NCBI GenBank assembly: GCA_034359265.1
Contig: CP136897.1
Span: 22,004,001-22,068,000 of the forward strand
DNA from: Canna indica
Taxonomy: Eukaryota > Streptophyta > Magnoliopsida > Zingiberales > Cannaceae
DNA length: 64,000 bases
Direction of reading: 5' to 3'
A program made the translations under genes and the position numbers. Below are positions 12,926 through 24,890 of the stretch, piece after piece. Numbering within the stretch: the stretch's first letter is position 1; each line of letters starts with the position of its first letter. The notes beneath the pieces are model-generated. The model saw nothing but the letters and a program-made list of their open reading frames with translations, searched no databases and was not told the DNA's origin.

Positions 12926-12959
12926 GAAATTGCAGAATGATTGAGGGTGCAGGATGAGA

Positions 12960-13390
12960 GGATGGGGATGGCGTTCACTTTGGTAGGTCAACAACCAGGC
13001 TCTCCATTTCAAATGTGTTGAAATTGATCGATCGGTCGGCTTGGGGATCATCAAAGATAAATCACAAGTGTCGGGCAATGGTTAGAGAACTAATAAATGG
13101 AAGACAAGTAGAGCATAAATGAAGGTTGGTGATGAGAGATTATTCAAGATAAGGGAATTAAGATGGTTGCCAATAAACTAATAATTTCAGTGTTGATTGA
13201 ACAATTATTATTTATTTAAATACTGAAATACTACTTATTAAATTATCGATTTTCTCAATGTTATTATTGCCATAAGTATTTTAATTATATTATGTATTAT
13301 TTTTAAATATAAAATAAGCACATGGAAATTGCAGTGAATAATTACAGTGTTAATTAATCCAATAGGTGGTGCAGCACCAAGGATAAACAA
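12960..13390. other. intergenic, receptor-kinase upstream region
   Basis: No gene is seen. The DNA becomes AT-rich beyond about 13140. Confidence 0.5.
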
Positions 13391-13454
13391 GTCGTTGTAG
13401 TATAGTGGTAAGTATTTCCGCCTGTCACGCGGACGACCATCCCCGGCAACGGCG
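13391..13454 (+). pseudogene. tRNA-Asp(GTC) pseudogene, T arm deleted
   Basis: Starts 'gtcgttgtagtatagtgg', has the anticodon loop 'ctgtcac' with paired stem tccgc/gcgga, and ends 'ccggcaacggcg' as plant tRNA-Asp does. It is 64 nt against 72-73 expected. About 8 nt are missing from the T stem and loop, including the TTCGA segment that forms the B box. It is therefore unlikely to be transcribed or folded. Confidence 0.85.
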
Positions 13455-13540
13455 TGATTAATTTATACCGCTTTAGAAAAAGCCGATTTTTATTGTTCAG
13501 AATAAGTTTTAAACATAATTAGTAAAATACTCAATAAGAA

Positions 13541-13612
13541 TTCGTTGTAGTATAGTGGTGAGTATTTCCGCCTGTCACGCGGACGACCCATGTTCGTTCC
13601 CCGGCAACGGCG
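13541..13612 (+). tRNA. tRNA-Asp(GTC), full length but probably decaying
   Basis: 72 nt with anticodon GTC, an intact anticodon stem tccgc/gcgga and a recognisable D arm and A box. The first base is T instead of G, so pair 1-72 is lost. The T stem ccatg/cccgg has two mismatches and the T loop reads ttcgttc instead of ttcgatt. Pol III transcription is possible but normal folding is doubtful. It lies 150 bp after the first copy. Confidence 0.6.
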
Positions 13613-13712
13613 TAATTTTTAAATATTATAACATTATTATATGCTTGATATATTGTTACTTGTTAAAACCTAATTTATTAACAAGCTATATATATTCTTA
13701 CTCATGATATGT

Positions 13713-13754
13713 TTGCTGTCACGCGGACGACCTGGATTCGATCCCCGGCAAACG
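13713..13754 (+). pseudogene. tRNA-Asp(GTC) 3'-half fragment
   Basis: Holds 'gctgtcacgcggacgacc' and 'ttcgatccccggcaaacgc', that is, from the anticodon loop to the acceptor end. The 5' half is replaced by unrelated AT-rich sequence. Third member of the local Asp tandem. Confidence 0.8.
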
Positions 13755-13997
13755 CTCTTTTATTGTATCATTATATTAAATATATCAAAGAAGTGAAATA
13801 TGAAGAAATATGTTTGATGAATTTTTTTATTAATTAGATTGAAATTTATGTATGTTATAAATAATTAACTACGATAAAAGTAAATTGATGTTAATTAAAT
13901 TATTTATCTTCATACTATTGGTGAATATTAATAAATTAAAATGAAATAAATAATATTTGTTATAAGTAATGCCCTACAACATATTAATACTATCAGC

Positions 13998-14454
13998 TAG
14001 AAGTGAGGAAAAATCGAATCGACCCGAATAAATAAAAAAATTGACTTGAAAATTCAATTCGGGTAAGTCGAGTTCGGTAAAAATCTTGATATACTCAATC
14101 TGACCCAAAATGTAAGTTAAATATATATTTTTATTTATAATATTGTTGCACAACCTAGTTAATGTTGGTTCGGTGGTTAAAGGTTGAAAATAAATTTTTT
14201 GAGGCTTTGAGTTTAAATCCTAACAGAGGCATATTTCTAATACTATTTTTTATCTTTTCTTTCAGCATTTTCACCATTGGAGAATAATTGCTTTTTATAA
14301 TTATGAATTTTGATTTTGATTTTTGTTTTTTTAAGGTTATTCAAGTTAATCGGATCGAGGCCCAATCTTATTCAGGTTAATCGGATCAGACCGCGATCTC
14401 TTATTCAGGTTCGAATTATTCAGGTCGATCCGACCCGACCAATGCTCACCCCTA
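13998..14454. mobile_element. non-autonomous hAT element, 457 bp
   Basis: Left end 'tagaagtgagg'; right end inverted reads 'taggggtgagcattggtcgg'. An 8-bp target duplication flanks it: ctatcagc and ctatcaac, one mismatch. The interior is rich in 'cgacccgaa' phrases near the ends and has no transposase. Confidence 0.8.
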
Positions 14455-16639
14455 CTATCAACTGAATTAGTTCCAAGACCTAAGGTGTCTTCTAATAGTA
14501 TGTTTGGTTTGGGATTTTTAGAGGTTTAAGAAGGTTTTTGGGGGAGACTTCTCGAGATGTTTAAACAATTTGTTTAGGTAATTTTTTTTACATGAGAAGA
14601 GGTTTGGATGGTTTTTGAAAGTGTTTTCAACTACTTGTGGAACTAATTTTGAAAACCCCCAATTTTAGGGTGTTTGAAAGGGTTACTAATATTTTGAGGG
14701 CACTATGATTCAATTATATGTTTATTGGAATGAACACGAGGATACAACGATTTAATTATAAAAATTAAATTTGTCTTTTTAAATGACAAAAAAATCTCTA
14801 ATTGGTTTTTAAATTAGAGGTTCAATTGGTATTTCGACCACGGAGAGCTCAATTAGCAGTTTAATTGGTATTTCAATTTTCAAGTATAGATAGCTCAATT
14901 ACTTGTATGAGATTTTTTCTTCTTTTTTGTGTATTTTGGTTGCAAGGATATAATCATAAGGGTAAATAAGAAAAAAAATTCCTTGTAATCGATAGGAATC
15001 GAGACTTAATATGTCATGGTTCATGTGGGCCATGCAACCCCATGCAGTGGGAAACATGAAGTCATCATATTGGGCCCGCATGATTTTCGTGCAGCCCGCA
15101 GTTGCACCAAAGTTTCATCCTGGCGATAATCCTTTCAAATTGATCATGCATCCCTCTACCACTGAGTCCCTTTTAATATTTCATTTTCCTCTCCATCAAT
15201 TAAAAAGAACTTTGTACTTTCATCATATATTGGTTTAAGTTCAAGATATAGTAAAATAGTTCATTGCTAAAATTAATTTATAATTTCATTCAATTTTTAA
15301 TTTAGTTCAAACTAAAAATTATAGGGTTACTGTATGATACACACCATCTACTTTCCCTCGTTAAGATTGAACCCAAAGTAAAAAATGGACATGTGTTGTG
15401 AATGAGTGAGCCTAACACTATTTTTGCTTTAGTTTCAATTTTAATAATATTAGGTTCACCTTTATCATTGATAGATTCAACCATGTGCGGAACTTCATAA
15501 AAAATTCTATGAAGTAGAGCTTATTTCCATAGAAATTTTTTCCTTACAACCAGCACTCACCCCGCCACGTGCCAAGAGAAGGGGAGAAGGTGGGAAGACA
15601 AAGTTATAAATAATATAATATTGGCTAAAACTTTAACTGCATCTATGTTAAGCTAGATATGATAACAATTTTAGTTTGAGGTAAAATTGAAACTACGATG
15701 AAAGTTTAAAATATTTTTAGCAAAATAACCATAAAATACATGTGCATTCAATTTGATATCTTAAAATAGTGTATGCGATAGTTCAATTTTCATTTCAACT
15801 TGTCATTACTCTAAACAATTTTGAACATTAAACTAAAATATTTTCTTCCCAGCGCACACGAGAAAAGACGCAAAAGTTTGCTAAGAGAGACATGAAAATA
15901 TGTGAGAGTTCACCGATGGTGCAAAAAACAAAAAACAAAAAAAATACTTTAGTTAATTTAGTGAGGTAGAAAGAAACCAACTTAATTAGTTAATTCTATA
16001 ATTATATTATTTTTTGCCTAATATTCTCAATACTACAAAAATCAATTAAATATGGTGGTCCTATTTTTTAAAAAGTATTTTCATATTACAAGAACATAAA
16101 TTGATTACTTGGTTATAAGAAAACCCAGACTTTTGAAATATCAGCTAAAAGCATTGCAAGTAACTTCGTGATCGAGAACCCTCTTAGCATGTTTGCTTCA
16201 TGGGATGGAGGAGGATATGATAAGTAATAGAATTTAATCCCTTGTTTGTTTAGTAATTTGATTAGAAGAAAAATAAGATTTGAAAACTATAAAATTGATA
16301 TTATATCCCATAAACACCAAACGATAAATTTTTATCTAATTCTTTATTTCAGTTATTATCTAATTCAATACAATCCAATGAAATAAATATACCTTATTCA
16401 TAATATATAGGATGTAAAAGTCTAAAAAATAGTGCACTAATCCTTAGGTTGAAAACAAGCAAAACTTATCTATGTATTTAAATTAAGCAATATAAATACA
16501 AATATATTAATTTTGTGCTCCAAACCAATGCTAGAGAAGATGAACAATTTTTTGAATGTTTGAAATGCTTGACATGTTCTTAATCCACAATAAACCATTA
16601 ACATAAAAGTATCAACCATTGGAAAGATCTATCACCTCT
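14455..16639. other. AT-rich intergenic spacer
   Basis: No gene could be supported. Short frames at 14899-15484 have no recognisable family and no splice or promoter context. Confidence 0.5.
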
Positions 16640-16853
16640 TTGTGCACAAGAATTTAGGGAAATTCTACTGAGTAAAAAGTAAAAGAAAAATTGTCATCTT
16701 ATTTCACAAGCAAACACAAACAAATTAAAATCAAATTAAGAAATGTTGCACCTTTTTAGAGGATTTTTACAATAACGTGGGGTTAAGGCAACCACAACTA
16801 CAAACAAAATGGCCAAAAGTTCAAGCATGAAATGGAGGTATCAAAAGCAGCAT

Positions 16854-18476
16854 TGGAAATATTGATGAGATAGAGCATAGTAGACTAGACAAACTCACTA
16901 TGTTGAAAGAGAGAAGAACAGATAGGGGTGAGCATGGACCGGTTAACCGGTCCATTAGCTAAAAAAAACTGATCCATTAACTTTGGTTTTTCAAAAATAT
17001 TAATCGTAAATCGGTCCATTAACTTCGGTTAATCGTCATTTCGGTTTTGATTTTTCGATTCGGTTAACCAACAATTACCGGTTAATCAATAAATTAATTA
17101 AATTTATTTGTAGGAAGTTATGCATTCAGGTTTCTACAAACTGATGGGTGATATTGCTATAGACTATTTGTTTATGGTTGTTATCAGAAATTGCACAAGC
17201 CACAATCAGATTAAAAAGGGGCTAAATAAGTTTAGGATTGTCACATGAACAAGTAAGACTTGAATAGGCGCTGAATACTGCATAATTATGTAACAAGATT
17301 GCAGATGGTTTACCGGCATAGAAGAAAATTAACCAACGATTGTTAATCAACTAATGCATTATTATCATCTATCAATAAAAATGTGCACAAAATACACATT
17401 TCTTTTCACCAACTTCTAGATAAGTTTCTGATTTAAATTGCCAATTGAAAGCAAGAAGACTAGACTGAACATTGAATTTTGCCAATTAAAAGGTCATATT
17501 TTCTAACAAATACCATATTCTTTTCGTAAGTCATAAGTTTGAGACGGTTGAAGACTTCTCATTCACCCTCTACAAAAGCTGAAGGAAAATACCATACAAC
17601 AGTTTAACCCAGAACATACCCAATCCGCCAATCGTGAAGGCCGATCCGCACAGTGGCTGGTGGAGAGATCCCGAGTGAAGGCTGGCGGAGAGATTCGCGC
17701 AATGGCAGACGCGGAGACGCGGAGTTGCAGAGAGGCGAAGACGGCGAGACGCGGAGTCACGGAGAGGCAGAGACGCGAAGAGCGGAGAGCACCGAGAGGG
17801 CGAGAGAGAAGAGAAGTATCGCTGTATCGGGGGCTCGGGGCGACGGGGAGAGTGGGCGGGCGGCGGGCCAATGGGTATAAAAGTAAAACTTAGGGTTTCT
17901 AAGTTTATAACTATAAGTATTAAATTATTAACTTATTATTCATTTTTCATTAAAAAGTATTATATAATATATATAATATAAAATATATGTCCACCGGTCG
18001 GTTAACCGAAATCGATCGACTTTTTAAACCCCGACCCGAACCCGAACTCGAAAATCGAAAATTTTAAAAATACAACCCGAAACCGCAAAAATCGGTTCGA
18101 TTAATCACAAAAACCAGTTCGGTTCCGGACCGGTTTTTCGATTAATCGAAAAATCAATTTTTTTTTCTCACCCCTAAGAACAGATGCAGTATCGAAGCAA
18201 GAAGATGAATAAAGCATGATTACTAAAATAGGCTTATGAGTAGTTAATAAATATAAATAGAATAGAGGGCAATTCTATATTTTCATATTGCTGAATAAGT
18301 GATGAATATCGGGCGCCGCACCTGTACCCGAATCCATTAGTATAAAACACAAGCAACTGATGTTGTGTAAACTTGATTCCTTTTTTGAAATATATCCATT
18401 TTTCATTTTCTTTCTGCCATTACCTGCGAGTTCTCTGAAGTCAGGTGTTCTTCCATTTGATCGAAGAATCGCAACA
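16854..18476 (+). repeat. copia 5' LTR, enlarged by a hAT insertion
   Basis: Begins TGGAAATATTGATG and ends GCAACA directly before the primer-binding site. Without the hAT element and its target duplication it would be about 361 bp, matching the 360-bp 3' LTR. I count about 18 differences between the two LTRs, roughly 5 percent, so the insertion is not recent. Confidence 0.9.
16923..18176. mobile_element. non-autonomous hAT element inside the copia 5' LTR, 1254 bp
   Basis: Left end 'taggggtgagca' and inverted right end 'taggggtgagaaa'. Perfect 8-bp target duplication agaacaga at 16915-16922 and 18177-18184. The 3' LTR lacks it, so it arrived after the copia. Repeated 'ggttaaccgg' phrases lie near both ends. 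A GC-rich block at about 17630-17880 contrasts with the AT-rich rest; overlapping frames there resemble nothing I know and may be captured DNA or the front of a lost transposase. Confidence 0.9.
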
Positions 18477-18491
18477 TGGTATCAGAGCAGG
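18477..18491 (+). other. copia primer-binding site (initiator Met tRNA)
   Basis: TGGTATCAGAGCAGG directly follows the 5' LTR. It is the standard plant copia priming sequence, complementary to the 3' end of initiator tRNA-Met. Confidence 0.9.
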
Positions 18492-18559
18492 TTAATTGAT
18501 TCATCATCCAGATTAGTCAGATCTACCTTATGTAGCAGAATCAACTATCGCACTCGAAA

Positions 18560-21500
18560 ATGGCGAGAAATCATCGATCAACAGACGCCTCCAGATCCGT
18601 AGTGGGCGAATCGCAAAATTGCCCAGAAGAGGGATCTGTCACTGGTGATGTTGAAACTGAGTATGATCCATATTCACTAACTGGGAATGATAATCCAAGC
18701 GCAAATCTGGTCACCACACAATTGGTGGGTCATGAGAACTACTTGACTTGGAGAGAGACCATGATCATCATCCTATCAGCCAAGAACAATGTTGGATTCG
18801 TTGATGGAACCCTTGTTCAACCTGATGAGAATACCTTTAATACGCGCTGCAATGATTTGGTAAGATCGTGGATAATCTAGTCAATCTCCCCTAATTTGTG
18901 TTCTACTATTATCTTCTCTAAAACTGCAACAGATATGTGGTCGAAATTAGAGGATAGATTTGGGAGAGGAAATGAACCTCACATCTTTGAAATTGAAACC
19001 CAAATCTATACCATGAAACAAGGAACACAAACCATATCGACATACTACACGAAATTGAAGTCCTTATGGGATGAGCTAGACGCTTTGAATGTGAATATGC
19101 ATACCTACAACCGTCAGCTTGGTCGAGAGAGCAAAATGGGATGCAGGGTTCGTCAATTCCTCATGGGATTGAATGATACTTATGTGAGTATCAGGGGCCA
19201 AATATTGATAATGAACTAGCACATGAGATCAATCAGATTTATGCTATGCTCGAACAAGAAGAACTACAGAGGCAGACTGGAGCACACATCAGTCCATTGG
19301 TTGAAAGTGTGGCATTAAACAACATTCATCATGGGAATGCAGCTGGGAGTAAAAATTTCAACAAGAACAAGCCTCCATGGTTGAGTAAACTTTTCTATGA
19401 TTACTGTCAAAGGACAGGACACACAAAGGACAAATGTTATAAACTGAATGTATATCCCCCAGGCCATAAATTTTACAAGGGCAAGCAGAGAGCACTCAAG
19501 TATAACATGAGTTCAAAACATGTCAACTACACTCAAACTGGAAGCAATCAGGATGAAATTGTATCCAAGAGTGAAACTGATGAAGGCTCGAGCAACAAAT
19601 AGGGAGGAATATCTGAGGATCAATATAACAAGTTGCTGAAAACAATGATTAGTTTACTTGGACAGAAGGAAACTTAGAACCACCACATCAATATGGCAGA
19701 TATACCTGTTGCTCATTCTAATGCATTTAATTTATCTAAACCATGGATCCTTGATAGTGGAGCAACTGACCACATTCACACTTGAAAATGTTAGTGAACC
19801 AAAGCCAAATGAGAGAGTTAGCTTACCTAGTGGAGAGACATTACCAATAGCACATATAGGCAATACCTACCTAAACAAGAATATCCAATTGAACCATGTC
19901 TTAGTTGTTCCTAATTTCAAATTCAACCTCATGTCGATTAGCAAATTGACTAAATAGGTGAATTGCTCAGTTGAGTTTAACCCAAACACTGTTGTTATTC
20001 AGGACCTTGTCACGAAGAAAGTTTTGGGGACTGATAAGGAGAACAATGGACTATATCTGATGGAGAGAGCAAATAGTCTTGCAGGCATTCCCAGTTTGCA
20101 TTCAAAAGCCTTTTCTATTTTTGTTGATAGTCAAGCTTTATGGCACATCAGACTAGGTCATATGTCTAGTGGTAGAATGAAACTTCTATCTTCTACAATT
20201 CCTGAACTCAATAAAGTTTCAAAGTTCTTTTGCAATATTTGTCCTTTAGCTAAACAATGTAAGTTACCCTTTGTTCCAAGCATGAATAAATCTTTGCTAC
20301 CTTTTGATTTGATACATTGTGATGTATGAGATTCTCACAAGGTACCTACATATTCCGGTTGTAGATATTTTCTCACTATAGTGGATGATTGTAGTAGGAG
20401 TTGTTGGACATACTTATTCACATTTAAGTCTCAAGTTCCAAATATCCTGATTGAGTTCATTAGTATGGTTCAAATTCAATTTTCAAAAACCATAAAGGCC
20501 ATCAGGAGTGACAATGGAAGTGAGTTTTTTAACTCTACCATCAATAGTTTCCTGTCAAAACTAGGTATCATCCATCAAAATTCGTGTGTAGAAACTCCAC
20601 AACAAAATGCGATAGTGCAACGCAAACATAGACACTTGTTGCATGTTGCTAGAAGTCTCAAGTATCACTCTAAATTGCCTCTTAGTTTTTGGGGTGATTG
20701 CATCTTAACCGCAACCTATTTAATCAATAGGTTGCCAAGTCCATTACTAGATAACCAAAGTCCTTATAAGCTCATGTACAATAAAAAACCTGACATTAGC
20801 AATCTTAGGACATTTGGTTGTTTGTGTTACACTAACACACTAGTGAATGGTAGAAGTAAGTTTGATCCTAGGTCAGATGAATGTATGTTTGTAGGTTATC
20901 CTTATGGAAAAAGGGGTACAAAATTTACAACCTTAGAACAAAGTCCATCAACATCACAAGAAACATTAAGTTTGTTGAGCATATTTTTCCCTACAATCTT
21001 GAAGACTTAGGCAAAACTATATTTCTCATTGATACATTCGAAAACAACACCATAGAAGTCAGTGAAGAGTATGCTCCTAACCTAGAACAAGGTTCTAACT
21101 CTGAGATGCAATCATCCACTCAAGTGCAAGAAGATAAATTTCATGAAATCAATTACAATCACCAAAAGTCAAAAACACAATCCACAAACCAAAACACATC
21201 TGTGTCCACAAGCACTGAGACGCCAAAACCAATTATTCCTACCACTTGAAAGAGCCAAAGAGTAGTTAGAAGACCTGCAAGGCTCCAAGATTATCACTGT
21301 AGTCTATTGACTCCCACCACAACCAAAACTGATGGGAAGCAAGGTCAAAGAACAAGTCCATATCCACTCACCAATTTCATTGATTACACCGATATAACTC
21401 ACCAATTTCATTTATTACACCAATATATCCATTGAGCATAAAAGCTTCCTAACCACCATTGATAATCAACAAGAACTCAATTCCTATACCTCTGCATGCA

Positions 21501-23030
21501 AGGATTCGATTTAGATAAATTCTATGCAACTAGAATTGAATGCACTTGAAGCTAATAAAACTTGGACATTGGTTGACTTACCACCAAACAAGTTGACAAT
21601 TTGATGTAAATGGGTATACAAAATTAAATTAAACCTAGATGGAAGTGTTGACAAATATAAATCAAGGCTTGTAGCTAAAGGGTTTAATCAAAAGGAGGGA
21701 GAAGATTATCATGAGACGTTTGCCCCAGTCTCAAAAATAGTCACTATTCGAACCCTAGTAGCTATAGCAGCAGCCTTAGATTGGCCTCTGTATCAAATGG
21801 ATGTAAGCAATGCTTACTTATATGGGGAATTAAAAGAGGTGGTTTATATGAAAAGACCTCCAAGCTATGGTGATAAAGATGACTCAAAGGTTTGCAAGTT
21901 ACAAAAATCAATTAATCTATGGGCTTAAACAAGCTGGAAGACAATGGTTCTCCAAGTTGTCTTCCAGCATCATGAGCCAAGGATACAAACAGTGCTCAAC
22001 ATACTCTTGCCTATTTGTAAAGAAAAGAGATTGGAAAATTGCAGCAATATATGTACATGTGGATGATTTGGTTTTAACAGGAGATGACCAAACTGAAATT
22101 TGTAAACCGAAGAAAACTCTTAACAGAGAATTCAAGATAAGAGACTTAAGGAATATGACATATTTCCTAGGTTTAGAGCTCCAAAGAAGCAGTTCTGGCA
22201 TACATGTATGTCAAAGAAAGTACATCATAGATATGTTGAGAGAAATGAAACTAGAAGACCGCAAGCCATCTAGTACTCCAATGCAACAGAATGAAAAATT
22301 CAGTAGAGATGCTACTGAAACTGATAAAATGTTTGAAGATATAGAAACATATAGGAGGTTGATTGACAAGCTTTTATATGTTACAATGACAAGGCCAGAT
22401 GTGACATTTGTAGTGCATTGCTTAAGCCAATTTGTTCGAGCTCCAAAGGAATCGCATTATAAGGTTGCACTAAAGATACTCAGGTACTTAAAGAAAGAAC
22501 TAGGTCAAGAATAATATAATCCTGCAAAATTGAAGCTAATGCTGACAGCCTACAGTGATGCAAACTGGGGTGGCTGTGTTGACACAAGGAGATCAGTAAC
22601 AGGATATCCGGTAAAATTGGGTGGCTCATTATTGACCTACAAATGCAAGAAGCGGCTCACAGTCATCATGTCTAGTGCTGAGGGCGAATTAAGGGCAATG
22701 TCAAGTGTAATTGCTGAAGTGATATGGGTAAACAAGTTATTATTTGAATTGGGCATTAATGTAAACCAACCTATTCCTATACACTGTGACAATCAGGTGT
22801 CATGTATATAACAGCTAACCCTGTGTTCCATGAGAGAACTAAACACCTTGAGGTAGACTGTTATTTTGTAAGAGAAAAATATTTGCAGGGACTTGTTGAA
22901 CCAGTGTATATCTCTGGCAAGCAGCAACCTGCCGACATCTTGACTAAGGCATTAGGGCCTCAACAACACCAATTCAACCTAGACAAGTTGGGGATGAGAA
23001 ATCCTTTCTCACCTCCAACTTGTGAGGGGA
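18560..23030 (+). pseudogene. Ty1/copia gag-pol, multiply broken
   Basis: Domain order gag, protease, integrase, reverse transcriptase, RNase H, as in copia. Gag starts at 18560; its zinc knuckle near 19400 reads YDYCQRTGHTKDKC and lacks the first Cys. Protease DSGATDH is near 19752. The integrase keeps two catalytic Asp (VDDCSRS, IRSDNGSEF) but has Gln where the catalytic Glu is expected (IVQRKHRH). The reverse transcriptase shows VDDLVLTGDD and RNase H has SDANWGG and HCDNQ. Breaks include stops at 18878, 19955, 20328 and 21602 and frame changes near 19210, 19660, 20925, 21860 and 22800. The element cannot be autonomous. No envelope-like frame is present. Confidence 0.93.
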
Positions 23031-23034
23031 GTAT
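23021..23034 (+). other. copia polypurine tract
   Basis: The purine-rich run TGTGAGGGGAGTAT directly precedes the 3' LTR, where plus-strand priming would begin. Confidence 0.7.
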
Positions 23035-23394
23035 TGGAAATATTGATGAGATAGAGCATGGTAGACTGGGCAAACTCATTGTTGAAGGAGAGAAGAACAG
23101 ATGCAGTATCGAAGCAAGAAGATGAATTAAGCATGATTACTAAAATAAGCTTATGAGTAGTTAATAAATGTAAATAGAATAGAGGGCAATTCTGTATTTC
23201 CATATTGTTGAATAAGTGATGGATACCGGGCGCCGCACCTGTACCCGAATCCATCAGTATAAAACCCAAGCAACTGATGTTGTGTAAACTTGATTCCTTT
23301 TTTGAAATATATCCACTTTTTCATTTTCTTTCCGCCATTACCTGTGAGTTCTCTGAAGTCAAGTGTTCTTCCATTTGATCGAAGAATCGCAACA
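23035..23394 (+). repeat. copia 3' LTR, 360 bp
   Basis: TGGAAATATTGATG to GCAACA, with the same ends as the 5' LTR and no hAT insertion. The flanks share only gcag (16847-16850 and 23396-23399), with a few extra bases, so the target duplication is imperfect. Confidence 0.9.
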
Positions 23395-24229
23395 TGCAGA
23401 TCCCATATGGCTAATGACAAAACCATATATCTTGTGTTTCAATCTTGTCCTTCAAAGTCTCTCCTTCAGGTGTCTTCACAACTCCATCTAACCAATCATT
23501 AATTTTCTTCAGCTGTGAAAGAACTTATAAATCATATTTATATTCATCGACAGGGTTGAAAAATACAAGTTGTAGAAGATAAAAGACAGATTATACAAAT
23601 ACAAGTTTGCCGCTTCAATGGCCAAAGTGACGTGTGAACAAGTGACAGAGTTAAAGCGGCCATTATTCCTCTCATCACCAAATTTTCAACCTCCAAATCA
23701 TAGTAGCTCTGAAAATGAGTAATTAATTATTTGAGTTCTCACCAAATAATCGAAAAACAACTCCAATTGCTTCCTCCACAAACTTCAAAAACCAAACCTG
23801 CGTATCCTTTCTGAGAGCTAGAGCGAGATCAATTGTTTCGCTAACGCCATGGCCTCGAACCCATGTGGTGTTTATAGGAGAAGGCTGAACTTTTGAACAA
23901 TGGCTCTTGGTAGAACTACCAAGTGATTCCTTCATTGTCAGACTTATTCTAAGAGGATCCACTTGTAGAATTGCAATTTTTCCATAGGCCTTTCAATTAG
24001 GTAGAAGATAGTGTCATTATTTACCAAATGGATCACTTTAACCCATAGAGAATGTTATATCTAGAATTTAAAAGGGAGCTCTTTTTGTAAATATCTTTTT
24101 TCGAGGGTCTTTTTGTAAAAATGAAGGTCATGCACTTATAAAATATGCTCTAATCTTCCTTTTTCCTCGTAGTTGCAGTCGACGAGGATCGAGGAGAGGG
24201 GGACGATGCATTGGTGGTTGATCGGTGAT

Positions 24230-24890
24230 CGAAGCGTCGAGCGGAGCGGAGGACCTTCAAATCGTTTAGGCTAGTCAAACATGTTGGGATGAGATTGTGA
24301 TTGAGGATTTTTTGTCGAAGTTTGAATATGGAATTTGTGTGATTTTTCTAGATTTTTGCTAAAATTTTCGACATGTTCATCTTCTTCACGTGATGTTGCA
24401 TTGTTGACGTCGGTCGCAGTGTGACGAGCAGCACCGTTACAATCTATACAACACTGATATACTAAAATAACACTACTATTATAACACTATATCAAAACAC
24501 AACACAGTTACCATCTAAGTATCATCACATATAAATCTAACTCTAATATAACATCACTACTGACATTGTAACGCTATTACAAACATTGTTACATTCACAA
24601 AACAATTCTTCCTCAAACCTAGAGTTTCCCCAACCCTACTTCTCTCCACTTGGTTCAGTAGCCGCCCCAAAACCTTTCTTCTTAAAACTTAGGGATTCAT
24701 AAACCCTAGTTCTCTCCACGTGAAGGTGAAGAAGACGAACACGTCAAAAATTTTGGCAAAAATCGAAAAATCACACAAATTCCAAATTCATTATTTGACC
24801 AAAAAAAAAATCCTCAATCGCAATCTCATCCCAACATGTTTGACTACCCTAAACAATTCGAAGGTCCCCTGCTCCACTCGATGCTTGACC
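24230..24890. mobile_element. long inverted repeat, foldback-type element
   Basis: Left arm 24230-24392 and right arm 24717-24890 are inverted copies, for example 'aaatcacacaaattcca' in the right arm and its complement in the left. The 325-bp spacer is AT-rich with a pair of similar 'ccctagttctctcc' segments. No transposase or clear target duplication was found. It lies between the truncated and intact DUF936 copies. A transcript could fold into a hairpin of about 160 bp. Confidence 0.75.

Larger units (their letters stand above)
16640..24060 (-). pseudogene. 3'-end duplicate of the DUF936 gene, split by a copia element
   Basis: Segments 23395-24060 and about 16640-16853 match, in order and orientation, the last exon and 3' flank of the intact DUF936 gene at 25280-28811. 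The translated part near 23723-23962 keeps RGHGVSET and [11 protein letters not shown]. Exons 1-3 and the front of exon 4 are absent. About 195 bp of unrelated DNA sits at about 23523-23725. The copia element entered about 30 bp from the position of the original stop codon. The copy lies downstream of its parent, so a partial head-to-tail tandem duplication is the simplest origin. Confidence 0.85.

Noticed and set aside
11771..12940. 389-codon open frame on the plus strand opposite the receptor kinase
   Set aside because: It overlaps GC-rich exons in antisense and has no family resemblance; the minus-strand gene explains the openness.
17563..17893. Overlapping frames in the hAT element
   Set aside because: They lie on both strands of a GC-rich repetitive block and match no transposase.
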